Shown here: one piece after another, positions 25,937 to 34,315 of the stretch
Layout: every line of letters starts with the position of its first letter
Position numbering within the stretch: the first letter of the stretch is position 1
Assembly: GCA_023143375.1 (NCBI GenBank)
Contig: JAGLHQ010000194.1
Location: 1 to 42,238, forward strand
From: Planctomycetota bacterium
Lineage (GTDB): Bacteria; Planctomycetota; Phycisphaerae; Sedimentisphaerales; Anaerohalosphaeraceae
Reading direction: 5' to 3'
DNA length: 42,238 bases
Translations under genes and position numbers: made by a program
Notes under the pieces: generated by a model
What the model saw: the letters and a program-made list of their open reading frames with translations, nothing else
Databases searched by the model: none
What the model was told of the DNA's origin: nothing

Positions 25937-27222
25937 AAAACGATCCTGACAACAAGTTGCTGATAAAGAGCGGACGGCTCATCGATCCTGTAAACGGTAT
26001 TGACAAGGTTGCGGACGTTCTGGTTGTCGGCGAAACCGTCGCAAAGATCGGTTTGGTCAACGAGGAATGCGAAAATGTTATCGACGCAGCGGGCAAGATC
26101 GTTATGCCGGGTATGATCGATATACACGTTCACTTCCGCGAGCCGGGCAACGAGGAAGAAGAGACGATACTTAGCGGTTCCAACGCAGCGGTCGCCGGCG
26201 GGTTTACCTCGGTGGTGCTTATGCCGAACACAAACCCGACGATCGACGATCAGACCAGCGTAGAATATGCGCATCGGATGGCGCGTCAGGCGCGTAAGAC
26301 GTTTATCTATGTCATGGGCGCGATAACCAAGGGCAGGGAAGGCAATCAACTGGCAGAGATGGGGCTTATGGCTGATGCAGGGGCTGTCGGGTTTACCGAT
26401 GACGGAGCGGGCGTTCAGAGTGCGTCGATGATGCTAATCGCACTAAAGTATGCGGGGATGCTGGATACTGTTGTAAGTCAGCACTGCCAGGACAACTCGC
26501 TCGGAAGCGGCGGGGTTATGAACGCGGGGTACAACTCAAGCGTGCTTGGGCTGCCCGGTATCGATCCGCTTGCAGAGGAGATGATGCTGTGGCGGGACGT
26601 TCAGCTTGTTAAGAAAACAAAAACACGTTACCACGCCCAGCATATTTCAACCGCGGGCTCGGTTAAGATAATCAAAGAAGCCAAGGAGATGGGGCTGCCG
26701 GTGACGTGCGAGGTTGCTCCGCATCACTTGCTGTTTACCGATGATTCGATATCGGATTACGATACGAATTATAAGGTTAACCCGCCGGTGCGGACGGCTG
26801 AGGACATCGACGCGCTGAAGCAGGCGGTCGCCGACGGCATCGTTGACGCGCTTGCGACCGATCACGCTCCGCATTTAAAGAGCGAAAAGGACCTTGAGTT
26901 CTTATCGGCCCCGTTTGGTATTGCAAGCCTTGAGTGTGCGCTTTCGTTGTATATTAAGGCTTTGATCGAGCCGGGGGTTATCGGGTGGAGCGAGCTTATA
27001 CGTCTGATGAGCGCAGGGCCTGCGGGGGTTATCGGTGTCGATAAGGGCAGGCTAAACGAAGGGGCGATGGCGGATATTACGATCGTCGATCCGGATGCCG
27101 AGTATACCATCGATGTTAATTCGTTTAAGTCAAAAAGCACCAACTGCCCGTATCACGGGTGGAAGGTTAAGGGCAAAGTACAACAAACGATCGTTGCAGG
27201 CGAAATCCGCTATTCGGTTTAA
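25933..27222 (+). CDS. pyrC: Dihydroorotase, type I
   Basis: Closes N-carbamoylaspartate to dihydroorotate. 429 residues of the amidohydrolase superfamily. Metal-binding His65 and His67 are in [18 protein letters not shown] near 99, [10 protein letters not shown] near 155, [12 protein letters not shown] near 258 and ATDHAPH near 309 follow in the order of type I enzymes, which often work with PyrB. Last gene of the pyr operon, with an intrinsic terminator about 40 bases later. Confidence 0.96.
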   Translation: MKNDPDNKLLIKSGRLIDPVNGIDKVADVLVVGETVAKIGLVNEECENVIDAAGKIVMPGMIDIHVHFREPGNEEEETILSGSNAAVAGGFTSVVLMPNTNPTIDDQTSVEYAHRMARQARKTFIYVMGAITKGREGNQLAEMGLMADAGAVGFTDDGAGVQSASMMLIALKYAGMLDTVVSQHCQDNSLGSGGVMNAGYNSSVLGLPGIDPLAEEMMLWRDVQLVKKTKTRYHAQHISTAGSVKIIKEAKEMGLPVTCEVAPHHLLFTDDSISDYDTNYKVNPPVRTAEDIDALKQAVADGIVDALATDHAPHLKSEKDLEFLSAPFGIASLECALSLYIKALIEPGVIGWSELIRLMSAGPAGVIGVDKGRLNEGAMADITIVDPDAEYTIDVNSFKSKSTNCPYHGWKVKGKVQQTIVAGEIRYSV

Positions 27223-27258
27223 AATAAAATATTAAATATAAAAAATCAAAATTAAGGA

Positions 27259-27306
27259 ATCCGCCTTTGGCGGATGCTATTTTATTCGGCTTCGCCGTTT
27301 TTTTTT
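27259..27306 (+). terminator. Tandem hairpins and T run after pyrC
   Basis: ATCCGCC-TTT-GGCGGAT (27259-27275) and CGGC-TTC-GCCG (27287-27297) followed by nine T (27298-27306). The second hairpin plus T run has intrinsic terminator form. The block also belongs to the palindromic repeat family seen at 34165, 32262 and 35408. Confidence 0.75.
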
Positions 27307-27407
27307 GCCACAGAGGAAAAAGAGAGCACGGAGACCACAGAGAAAAGATAAATGACAAGGCACGACAATTAACTGGAAAATATATTATATAAGTTTTGTG
27401 AAATAAA

Positions 27408-27887
27408 ATGCCTGTAGTAGTTGACGGATACAATCTTTTACATGCCATAGCCGCCAGCGGCGAGGAGTTCCAGTTATTTAGCGAAGACGATATGTGCCGC
27501 TACCTCAGCGAATATTGTGTGAAGGTTCGCAACCAGTGTTCGGTTGTTTTCGACGGGACGGGGCCTCCGGATAAGAGTGGCCTGGCCTGGCTTAAGAACT
27601 GCGAGATTTATTTTAGCGGGGCGCACAAGGATGCCGATACGTGGATCGAAGAAAAGATCGCTGACAGCAGTGCACCTAAGAACCTTATAGTAGTTAGCAC
27701 CGACAGACGACTGCGCGACGCAGCGGCTCGAAGAAAAGCAATTTCTATTCAATCACATTTGTTCTGGTCACTTGTTATACAAGAGCTTGACAAAAAAGCA
27801 CCAACCCCGGAGCCTAAGGAGAAACGCAAGGGCCTAACCGAGGGCGAGACCGATCAGTGGATGGATATTTTTGGGCTTGATGAGTAG
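27408..27887 (+). CDS. NYN (YacP/Rae1-like) RNase-fold protein
   Basis: 159 residues with a PIN-like NYN domain, a fold of metal-dependent ribonucleases. MPVVVDGYNLLHA at the start carries the first acidic residue (Asp6). VVFDGTGPP near 45, KDADTWIEEKI near 75 and VVSTDRRLRDAA near 97 give the other acidic positions. It resembles YacP/Rae1, a ribosome-associated mRNA endonuclease in Bacillus. The C-terminal 30 residues are a charged linker. It stands alone between pyrC and a convergent M16 gene. The target is unknown. Confidence 0.8.
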   Translation: MPVVVDGYNLLHAIAASGEEFQLFSEDDMCRYLSEYCVKVRNQCSVVFDGTGPPDKSGLAWLKNCEIYFSGAHKDADTWIEEKIADSSAPKNLIVVSTDRRLRDAAARRKAISIQSHLFWSLVIQELDKKAPTPEPKEKRKGLTEGETDQWMDIFGLDE

Positions 27888-27911
27888 GAAGTTCGGAGAA
27901 AGATTATTCAC

Positions 27912-28017
27912 CACGAATGGCACGAATTAAGAAGCGAATAAAACACGAATTATTATCCACAGATTTCACAGATTACACGGATTTTTAAAATACTAAATCC
28001 TAATTTCTAAATCCTAA
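27912..28017. repeat. Low-complexity intergenic repeats (CACGAAT, CACAGATT, CTAAATCCTAA)
   Basis: Three CACGAAT units (27912-27949), a CACAGATTTCACAGATTACAC block (27958-27978) and a duplicated 11-mer CTAAATCCTAA (27993-28003 and 28007-28017). Such units are scattered between genes in many environmental bacteria. A related CACAGAG/CACGGAG block is at 27309-27343. No function is known to me. Confidence 0.6.
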
Positions 28018-28056
28018 ACAATTACTAAATTCAAAAATCTAATGATCTAAACTATT

Positions 28057-28133
28057 AGCACCTTCGGTGCTGCTTCGCGAGGCGATTAGCAACCCAAAGG
28101 TTTACTAATCGCGTGGAGGCCCGCGTTGCGGGC
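28057..28133. repeat. Composite hairpin repeat, copy 1
   Basis: Three stems in a row: AGCACC-TTC-GGTGCT (28057-28071); GCGATTAG (28082-28089) with CTAATCGC (28105-28112), enclosing AACC-CAAA-GGTT; and GCCCGC-GTT-GCGGGC (28119-28133). The connector CGCGTGGAGGC is shared with copy 2 at 34165-34289, while stem sequences differ but still pair. It lies between convergent genes and could also end transcription. Confidence 0.7.
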
Positions 28134-28153
28134 GTTTTATTAATTAGGGATTT

Positions 28154-31036
28154 TTATTCGTCGTTTTTGACGACGGTTACTGGTGCTATTTTTTCTAAGT
28201 CTTCTTTTATTTCCTTTGCGTCGCCTACGACTACTATTACTAGCTGGTTGGTGTTTACAGTTTCTTTGGCAAGATCAATGCAATCGTCTTTTGTTGTTTT
28301 TGCGAGAGTTTTTAGCAGATTGTTTAGATAGTCGTCGCCAAGCTTTTGTGATTCTATGAGCCATAGGTCGCCTGCTACCTGCTGGGGGGTTTCTCGGTTT
28401 CTTACGAAGCTGCCTGCGAAATATGTTTTGCTGTCGTTAAGCTCTTTATCGGTTGGTGGTTTGCTGGTTAGTATTGTTAGCTCATCTATGACGGCTTGTA
28501 CAGTCTGTGCGGTTGTTTCGTTTTTGGTGAATGTGCTGCATTTTAGCTGGCCTGCGAGGTTCTGTGCATTGTATCCTCCCCATGCTCCGTAGGTTAGTCC
28601 TTTTTTGACGCGTATGCTTTCGTTAAGTCTACTATTAAAGGACCATCCGAAATAGTTGCTGACGATGCGGCTGACGAAATACTTTTCCGGGGTGTGCCTT
28701 GTGATGCCGGCTTGGCCTATGCGTATTTCGGATTGTACCGAGCCGGGGCGGTCGACAATGTAGATGTGTGTGTCTTTCGGTTTCATGTCCGGCGGTAATA
28801 TCGTCATTCTGTCACAATCGACAGTAGGTATCCAATTTTTGAAATATTTTTTGGTAAGTTCAACGGCTTTTTGTTCGGTGATGTCGCCTGAGAAGATTAT
28901 TGTTGAGCCTGATGGCTGGACGAAGCATTCGTGCCATGATTTAAGGTGTTCTGTGGTAAGGGCTTTTACATCTTCGACGCTGCCTTCTACGGTTCTGGAG
29001 TATGGGTGGTCGTGGTAGAGAGCTTTTCTAAACTGCTTTTCGACGAGGTAACGCGGCTGTTGCGATGCGATCTGTAGTTTTGTAATTACCTGTTTTTTTA
29101 GCTTGTCGAATTCTTCCTTGTCGAAGGTCGGTTGCCGGACCACTTCTGCCATCAGTTCAACTGCCAGGTCGGTATGCTCTGTGAGGCAGTTTGCATTAAC
29201 TGTAAAGGTGTCCATGTTTGCCGATCCATGGAGGCTTATGGCTTTTTGCTCCAAGGTGTTTACAAGCTCTGCTTCTGTGTAATTATCGGTTCCTTTTGTG
29301 AGCATTTTGGCAGTCATGCCGGCGGTGCCTGGTTTTTGTTCTGTTACTGCACCGTTGGTGGTTCCGAACATTACGCTTACGAAGGGGACCTCATCGTTTG
29401 GTATTACGATGACCTTTATTCCGTTGCTTAGCCGTGTTCGAGTAAACGAGGGGGTGAACTTTGCGGCCTTTAGCTGTGCGAACGGAGCGGTTTTAGCAAA
29501 TGTGTCCGGTCTTTTTACGCCTTTTCGTCCGGTTGGCGGTGGGGTTAGCTCGGGCTTAGCAGTTACTTGCGATTCCTCGGAATCCTTTTGGCCTGCCATT
29601 GCTCCTTTGGTGTTGGGCCTTACCATGAATGTGGTTGCCTTGTTGTTGTCGAGGTAGTAGTTTGCGGCTCTTTGTATGTCGTTTTGTGTAACGTTCCTTA
29701 TTTCGTTAAGTCTGTCGTTTGCTCTTTCCGGGTTTCCTTTTACGACGGCGGCGTTTCCGATGGATCGTGCCTTGGAGTCGATCTTGAGGTTTTCAACAAC
29801 GAGTCCCTTTAGCATTTTGTTTTTTGCTTTTTCAAGCTCTTTTGCAGTTACGCCGTTTTGTTTTATGTTTTCGATGTGCGTGTCTATGAGCTTTAGTATT
29901 TGGTCGGTGTTTGCGTCCGGGTTGTGGGTTGCGGTTGCCTGGAATACGCCGGAGTGTTCGAGGTTAAACGTGCCTGCGTCTGCGCCTACTGCGAGTTGAC
30001 GTTCGGCGACGATGTCGCGGTAGAGGCGTGAGCTGTTTCCGCCGCCTAATATCGATGCCAACAGATCGAGCACCGCTTCGTCTTTATGTCCTAACGGGAC
30101 GGTGAGCCATATTTTTTCGACCATGCCTGCGGGTGCGTTTTCGTCATCGATGACGATGGTTTGCGGTGCGGTTTTTTGCGGTTCTCTTACGGTTACCGGT
30201 TCGGGGTCGTCCATGCGAGGGATCCACCCGAAATATTTGCGTGCGAGTTTTTGTGCGTCGTTATGTTTTACTGCGCCGACGACGACGAGGGTTGCGTTGT
30301 TTGGGACGTAGTATTTTGTCCAGAACGCTCTAAGCTCTGCGACGGAGGCTGCTCTTAGATGTGCGAGCTTTCCGATAGGTGTCCATTTATAAGGGTGCAG
30401 CTTGAAAAGTTCTTTGACTTCTTTTTTAAAGAGTGTTCCGTACGGTCGGTTTTCACCCATTCTCAATTCTTCTTCTACGACTTTGCGTTCTGTGTCGAAT
30501 CTGCCCTGGTCGATCTTTAGGAAATTCATTCTTTCCGATTCAAGCCACAGTGCAAGTTCGATCTGGTCGGCGGGCAATGTTTCAAGATAGACCGTGGTGT
30601 CATAGCCGGTGTATGCGTTGTTCGATCCGCCGACGCGCTGGATGAAGTTGAAGTGGTCCTGCTCGCCGACGAGGTCGGTTCCCTTGAACATCATGTGCTC
30701 GAACATGTGTGCGAATCCCTGACGTGCGGGATCCTCGTTCTTAGAGCCTACGTGGTACCATACCTGGACAGCTACGATAGGGCAGGAGAAGTCTTCGACG
30801 GTGATGACTTTCATTCCATTGTCTAATTCGATCTGACGATAATCGTAGAGTTTTTCGGTTTGCGGTGCCTCTGCGATATCAGGGGGCGGGGTGGTGACAA
30901 TAGGAGCGGTAACATCATCGATGGAACCTTCTCTCGGGATGATCTGTTCGTCGCAGCCGAGCAATGCGAAACCGGCGGCGATCATTGTTATAAGCAGTAA
31001 GATCGAAAGTTTTGTAAAACGAATGTCCTTGTCCAT
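28154..31036 (-). CDS. M16 family zinc peptidase, double-domain lipoprotein
   Basis: 960 residues, an insulinase/pitrilysin-type metallopeptidase with two M16 halves in one chain, as in pqqL-like proteins. The signal peptide ends in a lipobox with Cys28 (FALLGC), so it is probably anchored to a membrane. The N-terminal half has the inverted zinc motif HMFEH (His110, Glu113, His114) and the distal glutamates in VVEEELRMGENRP near 187. The C-terminal half (from about 530) lacks HxxEH and should be structural (SNGIKVIVIPNDEVPF, RPGSVQSEIRIG). GGAG lies seven bases before the start. It is the third gene after crcB and DUF190 on the minus strand, 21 bases from DUF190. Confidence 0.92.
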   Translation of the reverse strand: MDKDIRFTKLSILLLITMIAAGFALLGCDEQIIPREGSIDDVTAPIVTTPPPDIAEAPQTEKLYDYRQIELDNGMKVITVEDFSCPIVAVQVWYHVGSKNEDPARQGFAHMFEHMMFKGTDLVGEQDHFNFIQRVGGSNNAYTGYDTTVYLETLPADQIELALWLESERMNFLKIDQGRFDTERKVVEEELRMGENRPYGTLFKKEVKELFKLHPYKWTPIGKLAHLRAASVAELRAFWTKYYVPNNATLVVVGAVKHNDAQKLARKYFGWIPRMDDPEPVTVREPQKTAPQTIVIDDENAPAGMVEKIWLTVPLGHKDEAVLDLLASILGGGNSSRLYRDIVAERQLAVGADAGTFNLEHSGVFQATATHNPDANTDQILKLIDTHIENIKQNGVTAKELEKAKNKMLKGLVVENLKIDSKARSIGNAAVVKGNPERANDRLNEIRNVTQNDIQRAANYYLDNNKATTFMVRPNTKGAMAGQKDSEESQVTAKPELTPPPTGRKGVKRPDTFAKTAPFAQLKAAKFTPSFTRTRLSNGIKVIVIPNDEVPFVSVMFGTTNGAVTEQKPGTAGMTAKMLTKGTDNYTEAELVNTLEQKAISLHGSANMDTFTVNANCLTEHTDLAVELMAEVVRQPTFDKEEFDKLKKQVITKLQIASQQPRYLVEKQFRKALYHDHPYSRTVEGSVEDVKALTTEHLKSWHECFVQPSGSTIIFSGDITEQKAVELTKKYFKNWIPTVDCDRMTILPPDMKPKDTHIYIVDRPGSVQSEIRIGQAGITRHTPEKYFVSRIVSNYFGWSFNSRLNESIRVKKGLTYGAWGGYNAQNLAGQLKCSTFTKNETTAQTVQAVIDELTILTSKPPTDKELNDSKTYFAGSFVRNRETPQQVAGDLWLIESQKLGDDYLNNLLKTLAKTTKDDCIDLAKETVNTNQLVIVVVGDAKEIKEDLEKIAPVTVVKNDE

Positions 31037-31057
31037 TGTGTGCTCCGTAAAATATGG

Positions 31058-31393
31058 TTAGTCTTTTGAGTATCGTATTGCTTTTACGTCCTGGAACGTT
31101 ATAAGCCCGTCGTCTACGAATTGTTCGATCTTCGGCAGAACCTTGTCGATATTTTCTTTCGAATCGACGGCTTCTACGATGATGGGTAGATTTTGTGCGA
31201 GTGAAAGCAGATTGGCGGTGTGCATGCGGCTTTTGGCACCGAAACCCGTGACGCCTTTTATTACGGTAGCGCCTGCGATTTTTTCGTCATGCAGCAACTG
31301 TAACAGCATGTGATAAATAACTTTTCCGTTGTGCTTGTCGGTTTCGCTGAGAAATATCCGCATCAGCACCTGATCGTTTTTTTCCTGTTTCAT
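31058..31393 (-). CDS. DUF190 protein (PII-like fold), CrcB partner
   Basis: 111 residues from an ATG at 31391-31393 with a strong GGAGG eight bases before it. An upstream in-frame ATG would overlap crcB. DUF190 proteins (VIKGVTGFGAKSRMHT, LPIIVEAVDSKENID) resemble PII signalling proteins and are often encoded beside crcB, which suggests a regulatory link to fluoride export. The gap to crcB is one base. Confidence 0.88.
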   Translation of the reverse strand: MKQEKNDQVLMRIFLSETDKHNGKVIYHMLLQLLHDEKIAGATVIKGVTGFGAKSRMHTANLLSLAQNLPIIVEAVDSKENIDKVLPKIEQFVDDGLITFQDVKAIRYSKD

Positions 31394-31394
31394 T

Positions 31395-31781
31395 TTAACT
31401 GCCTCCAAAAAGCAGCCTTCCTAATGCAAGGCCCATGATCGTTGCCAGTATTGCCAGCAGCACGTTTGCGGCGATGTTGGCGGCTGCAAGTGCCCATGCG
31501 CCGTCCTGGATGTATCGGGTTGTCTCGTAACTGAATGTTGAAAACGTGGTAAGTGCACCGAGGAATCCTGTGGTTACAGCTACGCGTGTTGCCTGGGGCA
31601 TGATGTCGGTGTTTAGGCCGAGGTACATCAGCACGCCGATAAGCAAACATCCGATGACGTTTACCAGCAGCGTTCCGTAAGCGAAACCTGTACCGAGAAT
31701 CCGTGCGGCAAGGACACTTAGCCCGTATCGACTAACCGCTCCGAATCCGCCTGCAACACCAATAAGTAGTATTAATCGCAT
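31395..31781 (-). CDS. crcB: Fluoride channel CrcB/Fluc
   Basis: Small membrane protein (128 residues, four helices) that works as an antiparallel dimer to let toxic fluoride leave the cell. Family marks are GGFGAVSRYGL near residue 11, GTLLVNVIGCLLIG near 36 and TGFLGALTTFSTFSYET near 72, which includes the phenylalanine and threonine pore residues. First gene of a minus-strand operon with DUF190 and M16. No fluoride riboswitch could be recognised in the 116 bases before it. Confidence 0.94.
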   Translation of the reverse strand: MRLILLIGVAGGFGAVSRYGLSVLAARILGTGFAYGTLLVNVIGCLLIGVLMYLGLNTDIMPQATRVAVTTGFLGALTTFSTFSYETTRYIQDGAWALAAANIAANVLLAILATIMGLALGRLLFGGS

Positions 31782-31862
31782 AACCCTTTCAAATATAGCG
31801 GTTTTTCGGTTTTGGTCAAACCTTTTCGCGGTAAGAATTTAGGACGATTTTAAATATTATTC

Positions 31863-31891
31863 TTGCAAAATGTCGTCCCAGCCGATATATT
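31863..31891 (+). promoter_or_regulatory. Promoter of arsR, probably giving a leaderless transcript
   Basis: TTGCAA (31863-31868), 17-base spacer, TATATT (31886-31891). The predicted transcript start falls on or within a base of the arsR ATG (31898), and no ribosome site is present, which fits a leaderless mRNA. A further inverted repeat GGACGA...TCGTCC spans 31842-31878 in the gap to crcB. Confidence 0.5.
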
Positions 31892-31911
31892 CGATAGATG
31901 TCGAAATATCG
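31883..31911. promoter_or_regulatory. Candidate ArsR operator over the start codon
   Basis: CGATATATTCGA (31883-31894) and TCGAAATATCG (31901-31911) form a near-perfect inverted repeat centred on the arsR ATG and covering the -10 box. ArsR/SmtB repressors bind AT-rich 12-2-12-type palindromes in this position, so self-repression relieved by arsenite is inferred. Confidence 0.55.
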
Positions 31912-32224
31912 AACTAAAAATATAGACAGGACCGCCGAGGTTCTTAAGGCTCTTGGCCATCCGAATCGGCTTCGGATATTCAGCCGTTTGGTGGGGTGTT
32001 GCGAAAAGGGGGTTACTTATGACAGTTGCAACGGGCTTTGTCCGTGTGTCGGTGAGCTTGGTAAGGATCTTGATATTGCCGCGTCTACGCTGTCGCATCA
32101 TGTAAACGAGCTTCGCAGGGCGGGGCTGATACACATGGAGCGCAAGGGGCAGAAGATCGAGTGCTGGGTGGATAAGAAAGTTTTGGAAGATATATCGGGA
32201 TTTTTCGCGGAACTGAATAACTGA
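31898..32224 (+). CDS. arsR: ArsR-family metalloregulator
   Basis: 108-residue winged-helix repressor. The core runs KALGHPNRLRIFSRL (17-31), then DIAASTLSHHVNELRRAGLI as the recognition helix region, then a wing (IHMERKGQKIECWV). Cysteines in GCCEKG, DSCNG and LCPCVGEL sit near or in the helix that carries the ELCVCDL arsenite site of classical ArsR, so arsenite sensing is likely. It is the first gene of an arsenic/mercury locus and divergent from crcB. Confidence 0.88.
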   Translation: MSKYRTKNIDRTAEVLKALGHPNRLRIFSRLVGCCEKGVTYDSCNGLCPCVGELGKDLDIAASTLSHHVNELRRAGLIHMERKGQKIECWVDKKVLEDISGFFAELNN

Positions 32225-32261
32225 AAATTAAACAACAAAACTTAAAATGCAAAATTGATGA

Positions 32262-32278
32262 ATCCGCCAGTGGCGGAT
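32262..32278. repeat. Short palindromic repeat (ATCCGCC hairpin)
   Basis: ATCCGCC-AGT-GGCGGAT, a perfect 7-bp stem, in the gap between arsR and the Cys-rich gene. It has the same core as 27259-27275 but a different loop, and is also preceded by A/T-rich sequence. Confidence 0.65.
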
Positions 32279-32308
32279 GGCTAATTAGCGATTTGAAAGG
32301 GAAATGTG

Positions 32309-32740
32309 ATGACAGACGAAAATGTAAACGATGTAAACGAGAATGATCAGCAGTGTTGCTGTTCGGACAATGGTAACGGTTGCTGCGATGGTGTTGGCGA
32401 CGGAGCTTCGTCCGGCGGCGGCGGTTTTAAGGGTTTGTTGTTTCTGATAGTTATCGTTCTGGCAGGCGTCGTAGTTGCTAATTCTTTGCTGAACAAGAAC
32501 AAGGCCGGCGGTTGTGCCATCGGCGTTTGTCCTGACGGCAGCGTTGCAGCCAATGCTTGTGTTGAAGAGAAAGCTGTTGCCGGTAAAGCGGCGGGTTGCT
32601 GTCCTGCTATGGCGGCGATGTCTGCGGCAAAGGATCGGGAGGCTAAGGCTGATAAGGAAGCGGCATCTTCGGTTAAGGCGACATCGTGCTGTCCGGCGAG
32701 TAAAGAAGTTGACATTCCTGCATGTTCTACTATGCCGTAA
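32309..32740 (+). CDS. Cysteine-rich single-helix membrane protein of the ars/hgc locus
   Basis: 143 residues, no family recognised. Cysteine clusters flank one membrane helix (about 42-60, LLFLIVIVLAGVVVANSLL). The N-terminal side has QQCCCSDNGNGCC. The C-terminal side has GGCAIGVCPDG, AGCCPAM and TSCCPAS in an alanine/lysine-rich, flexible chain. The pattern of CC and CxxxxC pairs suits binding of soft metals such as As(III), Hg(II) or Cu(I). It lies between arsR and acr3 on the same strand, so it is probably induced with them. AAGGG seven bases before 32309 supports that ATG over a GTG three bases upstream. The metal role is inferred from composition and context only. Confidence 0.65.
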   Translation: MTDENVNDVNENDQQCCCSDNGNGCCDGVGDGASSGGGGFKGLLFLIVIVLAGVVVANSLLNKNKAGGCAIGVCPDGSVAANACVEEKAVAGKAAGCCPAMAAMSAAKDREAKADKEAASSVKATSCCPASKEVDIPACSTMP

Positions 32741-32878
32741 TTGATTACGATCGAATGGCTTGAAAATTTATTAAATTCTGAAGTTTCGGGGGCGGTGTTT
32801 TTGCTGCTGCCGTTTCTTGCGATATGCGGGGCGTTGCCTGGGGCTACCTGTGGGGGCGATAATGCTGGGGGTAATTAA
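32741..32878 (+). CDS. Possible small membrane ORF after the Cys-rich gene
   Basis: A frame of 45 codons begins at TTG directly after the previous stop and reads ITIEWLENLLNSEVSGAVF followed by a hydrophobic stretch and a short CGGDNAGGN tail. No ribosome site. It could be a tiny coupled membrane protein or the remnant of a larger gene. No family recognised. Confidence 0.25.
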   Translation: MITIEWLENLLNSEVSGAVFLLLPFLAICGALPGATCGGDNAGGN

Positions 32879-32962
32879 TACAATGATAAGAAAAAATCGG
32901 CTACGGAATGAAAATTTAGCTTGATTTTAAAGACGGTCGCTATGAGGCTAAAGGAGTAGATT

Positions 32963-34147
32963 ATGGGAGACATGGAGCAGAGCGGCAAAGGGATTGGTTT
33001 CTTTGAAAGGTATTTGACTGTCTGGGTGGGCCTTTGCATCGTCGGAGGTATTGTTCTCGGTAAGGTTGCACCGGGGATAGCTACGAAGCTTGACTCGATG
33101 GCGATATATGTAAACGGCGCTCCGGTTGTTTCGGTACCTATCGCGGTGTGTCTGTTCTTTATGATGTATCCGATCATGGTCAAGATCGATTTTGCCGAGG
33201 TGCTAAAGGCAGGCAAGAGCATTAAACCGGTTGGGCTTACGCTTTTTATTAACTGGGCGATCAAACCGTTTACGATGTATGCTATCGCGGTGTTGTTTTT
33301 GGGTACGCTGTTTCTTGGATTCATAGGCCCGGACGCGGTCGATCATGTTAAGATGCCTTTCGGGCTGGACCTTGAAGTGGGCGCCGTTTACGGCGAGGGT
33401 ACGGTGGTTATGCAGGAGGGCGTGAAGGTATTACAAGTTCCTCTTTGGCGAAGTTATCTGGCGGGGTGCATTCTGCTTGGCATCGCTCCGTGTACGGCGA
33501 TGGTTTTAGTCTGGGGTTTTCTTGCAAAGGGCAACGACGGGCATACGCTTGTTATGGTTGCGATCAATTCATTGGCGATGCTTTTATTGTATGGTCCGTT
33601 GGGCGGGTTTTTGTTAGGTGTGGGGCGTTTGCCGGTTCCGTGGCAGGCACTTTTGCTGTCTATCGGAATATATGTTGCGTTGCCTCTGGCGGCTGGTTAT
33701 ATTTCTCGCCGGCAGATCATAGGCGTAAAAGGCGAGGTGTGGTTTAAGGAAAAGTTTTTGCATGTACTTACGCCGATAACGATAATCGCGTTGCTTGTAA
33801 CGCTGGTGTTGCTATTTTCGTTCAAGGGCGAGGTGATACTGGGCAATCCGCTGACGATATTGTGGATCGCGATACCGCTTACGATACAGACGCTGCTGAT
33901 ATTTGCGTTGGGATACATAGCTGCGAAGATGCTGAAATTATCGTATAAGGATGCGGCGCCGTCTGCGATGATCGGTGCGTCGAACCATTTCGAGGTTGCT
34001 ATCGCGACGTCAACGATGCTGTTCGGTTTATCGTCGGGTGCGGCGCTTGCGACGGTGGTGGGTGTGCTGATCGAGGTTCCGCTTATGCTGGGGCTTGTAA
34101 AGTTTTGTTTGAAAACGCAGGGGTGGTTCGTGACTCGTGATTCGTGA
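32963..34147 (+). CDS. acr3: Arsenite efflux permease Acr3
   Basis: 394 residues with ten membrane helices of the BART superfamily. It exports arsenite from the cytoplasm. The conserved cysteine motif [12 protein letters not shown] lies at about 173-184 and the conserved glutamate segment [11 protein letters not shown] near 345. AAAGGAG about ten bases before the ATG supports the start. The C-terminal end is close to the average for bacterial Acr3. It follows arsR and the Cys-rich gene and precedes hgcA by about 170 bases containing a composite repeat. Confidence 0.95.
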   Translation: MGDMEQSGKGIGFFERYLTVWVGLCIVGGIVLGKVAPGIATKLDSMAIYVNGAPVVSVPIAVCLFFMMYPIMVKIDFAEVLKAGKSIKPVGLTLFINWAIKPFTMYAIAVLFLGTLFLGFIGPDAVDHVKMPFGLDLEVGAVYGEGTVVMQEGVKVLQVPLWRSYLAGCILLGIAPCTAMVLVWGFLAKGNDGHTLVMVAINSLAMLLLYGPLGGFLLGVGRLPVPWQALLLSIGIYVALPLAAGYISRRQIIGVKGEVWFKEKFLHVLTPITIIALLVTLVLLFSFKGEVILGNPLTILWIAIPLTIQTLLIFALGYIAAKMLKLSYKDAAPSAMIGASNHFEVAIATSTMLFGLSSGAALATVVGVLIEVPLMLGLVKFCLKTQGWFVTRDS

Positions 34148-34167
34148 CTTGTGAATAGCAGAGGAAC

Positions 34168-34289
34168 CAGCCTTGCGGCTGATACTATTTTTATTTGGCT
34201 TCGCTCTGCGAGCTTCGTCGCGACAGGTCGCGAGGCGATTAAAAGAATCGAATATTCTTTTCAATCGCGTGGAGGCCGGCTGTGCCGGC
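34168..34289. repeat. Composite hairpin repeat, copy 2
   Basis: Four stems: CAGCC-TTGC-GGCTG (34168-34181); TCGCGA-CAGG-TCGCGA (34218-34233); a 14-bp stem with one bulged C, arms 34235-34248 and 34254-34268; and GCCGGC-TGT-GCCGGC (34275-34289). The left part aligns with 27256-27297 (GGAA-hairpin-CTATTTTATT-GGCTTCG). The right part aligns with copy 1 (28072-28133) through GCGAGGCGATTA and AATCGCGTGGAGGC. It sits between acr3 and hgcA. Confidence 0.7.
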
Positions 34290-34315
34290 ACTTTAAAATG
34301 ACAAAGTGAAATATT

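Noticed and set aside
31782-31897. Fluoride riboswitch before crcB
   Set aside because: The conserved crcB-motif core is not visible; only an inverted repeat and the arsR promoter are seen.
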